This document shows, one piece after another, positions 5,801 to 7,410 of a stretch of DNA of 7,410 nucleotides. The notes under the pieces were generated by a model. That model was not told the origin of the DNA. It saw only the letters and a program-made list of their open reading frames with translations, and made no database searches. Every line of letters starts with the position of its first letter. The first letter of the stretch is position 1. The DNA is from Mycobacterium sp. (GTDB lineage: Bacteria > Actinomycetota > Actinomycetes > Mycobacteriales > Mycobacteriaceae): the NCBI GenBank assembly GCA_025965815.1, contig JAOPWF010000020.1, positions 1-7,410 of the forward strand. The letters run 5' to 3'. Made by a program: the position numbers and the translations under genes.

Positions 5801-5936
5801 ACTGCCACCGATGCCGACGGCGCGCCACGGCGAAGTGGTCGCCGCCGTCGGCGACACCGTGTATTGCATCGGCGGCGCGAATCGGCCGACGCACGAAGGT
5901 GCGGTCGGGACGGTCGAGGCCCTGGACTTCTCCTAA
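2877..5936 (+). CDS. Receptor-type Ser/Thr protein kinase with PknK-like kinase domain and double Kelch propeller
   Basis: This is a 1019-residue transmembrane kinase. The kinase domain (about 27-290) has all key elements: glycine loop GRGGAGIV (33-40), AIK lysine K55, likely alpha-C glutamate E72, HRD with catalytic D149 plus K151 and N154, DFG D167-G169, and APE 192-194. The activation loop has T179, T181, T185 and T187 as phosphorylation candidates. Stretches such as ILQVGVT, GTLHRDIKPGN, DYGEPQLSDFGIARI and FTAPEVL strongly recall mycobacterial PknK, but PknK's C-terminal MalT-like part is absent. Instead come a Pro/Gly-rich linker (about 335-385), one membrane helix (398-419) preceded by basic RKTRNRR, and a C-terminal domain (443-1019) with twelve Kelch motifs, each with a GG pair and a W about 30 residues later. 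Topology: kinase inside, propellers outside. The ligand is unknown. It likely senses an external cue and phosphorylates cytoplasmic targets, possibly the neighbouring FHA regulator. Confidence 0.96.
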   Translation: MAGERAEGSKPPGEGGITAELVAAGFLDAVEVGRGGAGIVYRCHQTSLARSVAIKVLMSDFDQDSRERFLREGLAMGKLSGHPNIENILQVGVTETNRPYIVMPYHKAGSLAQRLHRVGRIAWPDALRIAVKLCGALETAHLTGTLHRDIKPGNVLVNDYGEPQLSDFGIARIVGGYETATGFFTGTIAFTAPEVLAGSPPTAVSDVYSLGATIYALIAGIAAHERKSDEDLIAHYLRISSTPVPDMRPQGIPANVCAAIEKAMSLEPTERHVSAADFGRELQSAQRHNGLMADSMVLSETNGEPGQTATTSAIGFATVSQTDLSEAASIALGGPPGPTPPTPASNLPGPTGPISPGPTGPISPSPRGPIPPGAHGPPIPESDGPTSITRKTRNRRPLLLAAAAAVVALLLVVSGIYFISSRDKGNGGSTGSASQPTTETQAGWKPITNARVAREAAATTQADGTIWIFGGLGSDGSVSGRHEGYDPAIDSWKSGDDLPVPVQHAMSVTWQGTPVVLGGWRAEGANTQIATDKVWRVVNSHWVELPPLSQPRAAGAAAVVGGRLVVTGGVGANGRLLNTTEVFDGNTWKLGAEMPTPRQMLGAASDDKVVYAVGGTDGTAELPTVEAYDPAADSWTSLPALPQPRSDLGVAIADARLVAVGGLSAGRVLKTVSVMDLATKTWAGLPEVSTARHGMAVAAVEKSVYVIGGATDADDTQVTSTAESLKLAPRKLQPASAWRSLPDAPTPRLMMAWTVLDDKIWIAGGMSHGETLQIVQSYDPQTKAWLAQPPLPVPLHHATAATYRGEMVVIGGASHELANASNKVYALRGGSWVELPNLTHARAAAAAAVVGDKLVVAGGQNQKQLVAQTEVFDGQSWKDAADLPTPREHLAAVSDGTYVYTVGGRFLSADKNSAAFERFDPQSGQWTKLVDMPTPRGSYGATYIDGWIVAVGGEEPTQVLATAEMYDIAEAKWISLPPMPTARHGEVVAAVGDTVYCIGGANRPTHEGAVGTVEALDFS
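3921..4016 (+). repeat. Four 24-bp tandem repeats encoding a Gly-Pro-rich linker
   Basis: Units at 3921-3944, 3945-3968, 3969-3992 and 3993-4016. The first two are identical and encode GPTGPISP; the third (SPRGPIPP) and fourth (GAHGPPIP) have diverged. They sit in frame at residues 349-380 of the kinase, just before the membrane helix. The identical pair suggests recent slippage expansion, and the linker length could vary between strains. Confidence 0.9.
4206..5933 (+). repeat. Internal tandem duplication of a six-motif Kelch unit
   Basis: Two copies start at W444 and W738. Motif order matches: IWIFGG (466) with IWIAGG (760); then WVELPPLSQPRAAGAAAVVG (542) with WVELPNLTHARAAAAAAVVG (832); TEVFDGNTWK with TEVFDGQSWK; and a final VYVIGG with VYCIGG. 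The offset is 294 residues at the front and 290 later, so a small indel has occurred. Protein similarity is clear while the DNA has diverged, so the duplication is old. Each unit would form one six-bladed propeller. Confidence 0.85.
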
Positions 5937-5943
5937 CGCCTGC

Positions 5944-5960
5944 GACTCAGTTCGGGAGTC
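5944..5960. terminator. Weak hairpin between the converging genes
   Basis: GACTC (5944-5948) pairs with GAGTC (5956-5960) around a 7-nt loop, inside the 27-bp gap between the two stop codons. It could act for both strands, but the stem is short and there is no T-tract. Confidence 0.25.
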
Positions 5961-5963
5961 CAC

Positions 5964-6590
5964 TCACTCGTCGGAAGTACTGCTGTCGCGCAACATATTT
6001 AGGGTGACAGCCCCACGCCGAATGGCCTCATTGGCCAGACGCACCCGGCGCTCGCCCTCGGGGGCGATGGCGAACTTGTTGTACAAGTTTTGCAGATGCT
6101 GTTTGATCGCAGCCTCGGTAACGAACAGCTCCTGAGCCATCTGACGAACGGATACCGCCTCAGGAAAGGGGTCACCGGAAACCAGCGGGCGACACAGAAC
6201 CACTAGGACCTCGAGTTCGCGCGGGGTCAGGCGCGGAGGTGGCTGGGTAGGGGCGACAGAAACCGTTGCTTCACCAACTGTTGTTTCGTCAGCGTCCTTT
6301 ACCTGCCAGAAGACCAGCCGTGACTTGCCGACCCGCAACTCGTCTCCCGATCGCAGGACTCGTTCGGCAGAGATCTTTTCCCCGTTGAGATAGGTGCCAT
6401 TGCGACTACCCACATCTCGTATCGACCACGAAAACCCGAGATTTTCCAATACGGCATGTACACGCGAGACGGTCGAGTCGTGATTGAGCGACACGAGATT
6501 GGTCGAGGACTTGCCGACCGTCACTCGCTCGCCGCCGAGTGTGATCAGCTGCCGTCCGGATGGTTTCCAGATTTCCAGGTGGGAAGGCAT
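5964..6590 (-). CDS. FHA-LuxR-type HTH transcriptional regulator
   Basis: The 208-residue protein has two domains. The N-terminal FHA domain (about 22-95) carries the phosphothreonine-binding residues: G26, SRVH (42-45) and SRNGTYLNG (62-70). A linker rich in Thr, Val and Pro (98-119) follows. The C-terminal LuxR/GerE-type HTH (about 120-175) opens with LTPRELEVL and contains VRQMAQELFVTEAAIKQHL, the recognition-helix region, then LYNKFAI. There is no receiver domain, so control probably comes through the FHA domain. By family knowledge FHA domains bind phosphothreonine; a Ser/Thr kinase gene ends only 27 bp away on the opposite strand, which makes it a likely partner (inference). The ATG start is 9 nt after the aminotransferase stop with no clear ribosome binding site, suggesting co-transcription and translational coupling. 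The T-rich linker may itself be phosphorylated. Confidence 0.94.
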   Translation of the reverse strand: MPSHLEIWKPSGRQLITLGGERVTVGKSSTNLVSLNHDSTVSRVHAVLENLGFSWSIRDVGSRNGTYLNGEKISAERVLRSGDELRVGKSRLVFWQVKDADETTVGEATVSVAPTQPPPRLTPRELEVLVVLCRPLVSGDPFPEAVSVRQMAQELFVTEAAIKQHLQNLYNKFAIAPEGERRVRLANEAIRRGAVTLNMLRDSSTSDE

Positions 6591-6599
6591 GTCGATAGC

Positions 6600-7410
6600 T
6601 TATTGGGTCAGGTCTTCGGTTCCGACGAGGTGTATCCAGCCGAATTCGTCCGGGGCCTGGCCGTAGTGGATGTCGAGCAGTGCCTCCCGCAGCCGCGACG
6701 TGACCGGCCCCGCGGTGCCGTCTCCCACCGGCCAGTCCTGATGAGTGGAGACCACGTGCCCGACCGGGACAATCGAGCGGGCGGTGCCACACGCGAACGT
6801 CTCGGTGATGCGCCCAGCTCGGCAGCTGTGCTCCCACGCGTCGAGCGTGATCGGCGTCTCCGAGACCGGGTAGCCGAGAGATTCCGCCAACCGCAGGACC
6901 GAATTTCGGGTAACACCCGCCAGTAGGGTTCCACTCAACGGCGGTGTGCGCAGGCGGGGGCCTTCGGCGGTCGATTCCACGAAGAATAGGTTGCAACCGC
7001 CGGCTTCCTCGACGTACCGGCGCTCTCGCGCGTCCAGCCAGACGACCTCGTCGCAGTCGTTGGCTGCAGCCTCTCGCTGGACGATGAAGGAGCCGCCGTA
7101 GTTGCCGCCACACTTGGCCGCACCGGTACCGCCCGGCGCCGCGCGGATGTACTCCGGTGCTGCCCATAGCCGCATGGCCTTCGGCTCCACGGACGCGAGC
7201 CGCGCCGGGGTGCCGATCACCGCGAACAGGTACTCCTCGGCGGGGCGAAGGCCCAGGCCTGTCTCCACCGCGATCATGAACGGCCGCAAATACAAGCTGT
7301 GGCCGCGGGTGCGTGGCACCCAGGCGCCGTCGGCCCGCAGCAGTGCCTCCAAGGCTGCGACGAAGTGCTCCTGGGGGAGCGTGGGCATGGCCATCCGGCG
7401 CGCCGAGTTG
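6600..7410 (-). CDS. ilvE: Branched-chain amino acid aminotransferase (IlvE family), 5' end outside the window
   Basis: This class IV PLP aminotransferase interconverts Leu, Ile and Val with their 2-oxo acids in the cytoplasm. The window holds about 269 C-terminal codons; the frame enters at the right edge reading NSARRMAMPTLP, which fits the interior of mycobacterial IlvE (about 368 residues), so the internal ATG at 7394 is not the start. Seen: ALYLRPF-like SLYLRPF; GGTGAAK with the PLP lysine encoded at 7113-7115, then CGGNYGGS where KFGGNYAAS is usual; VVWLDARERRYVEE with the conserved glutamate pair; SGTLLAGVTR; and TFACGTA. Active-site residues are intact, so it is probably functional. 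It diverges from the textbook sequence in several places, so it may be a second, specialised paralogue rather than the housekeeping ilvE. It is followed by the FHA-HTH gene after 9 nt, probably one operon. Confidence 0.92.
   Translation of the reverse strand, partial: NSARRMAMPTLPQEHFVAALEALLRADGAWVPRTRGHSLYLRPFMIAVETGLGLRPAEEYLFAVIGTPARLASVEPKAMRLWAAPEYIRAAPGGTGAAKCGGNYGGSFIVQREAAANDCDEVVWLDARERRYVEEAGGCNLFFVESTAEGPRLRTPPLSGTLLAGVTRNSVLRLAESLGYPVSETPITLDAWEHSCRAGRITETFACGTARSIVPVGHVVSTHQDWPVGDGTAGPVTSRLREALLDIHYGQAPDEFGWIHLVGTEDLTQ

Noticed and set aside
6406..7167. 253-codon minus-strand frame overlapping both right-hand genes
   Set aside because: Out of frame with the well-supported aminotransferase and FHA-HTH genes; its sequence is Arg/Gly-rich as expected for a shadow.

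Overview
The window looks like chromosomal DNA from a high-GC actinomycete, most probably a non-tuberculous Mycobacterium or close relative. The evidence is the GTG starts, the strong G/C preference at third codon positions, a mycobacterial-type KdpF, and a kinase domain that closely resembles the N-terminal domain of mycobacterial PknK. The genus is inferred from protein resemblance recalled from memory; no search was run.

Layout, left to right. (1) 1-528, minus strand: the beginning of a potassium-transport kdp operon. It holds a 27-residue membrane micro-ORF, kdpF and the first 119 codons of kdpA, joined by 4-nt and 1-nt stop/start overlaps. (2) 529-1222: a long divergent intergenic region. 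It carries about ten copies of a CGT(C/A)AA(G/T) heptamer, several of them 11 or 21 bp apart, which probably form an operator array. (3) 1223-2002, plus strand: a shortened relative of diaminopimelate decarboxylase (fold-type III PLP barrel) that appears to have lost every catalytic motif. (4) 2003-2876: a long stretch with no convincing gene. It holds the 5' half of a Leu(TAA)-like tRNA, a run of stem-loops, and two doubtful micro-ORFs on the minus strand. (5) 2877-5936, plus strand: a 1019-residue receptor-type Ser/Thr kinase with a PknK-like kinase domain, a Pro/Gly-rich juxtamembrane repeat, one membrane helix, and twelve Kelch motifs arising from a tandem duplication of a six-motif unit. 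(6) 5964-7410, minus strand: a 5'-incomplete branched-chain aminotransferase (IlvE family), followed after 9 nt by an FHA-LuxR-type regulator. This unit converges on the kinase gene.

How the parts may work together. The kinase has an intracellular catalytic domain and an outward-facing double propeller. Its neighbour joins a phosphothreonine-binding FHA domain to a DNA-binding HTH. A plausible reading is a sensor kinase and a phospho-dependent transcription factor encoded tail to tail, with the regulator co-transcribed with an amino-acid metabolism gene. On the left, the shared repeat family suggests that kdp and the divergent decarboxylase-like gene may answer to one regulator, possibly KdpE. 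Both ideas are inferences from sequence and gene order.
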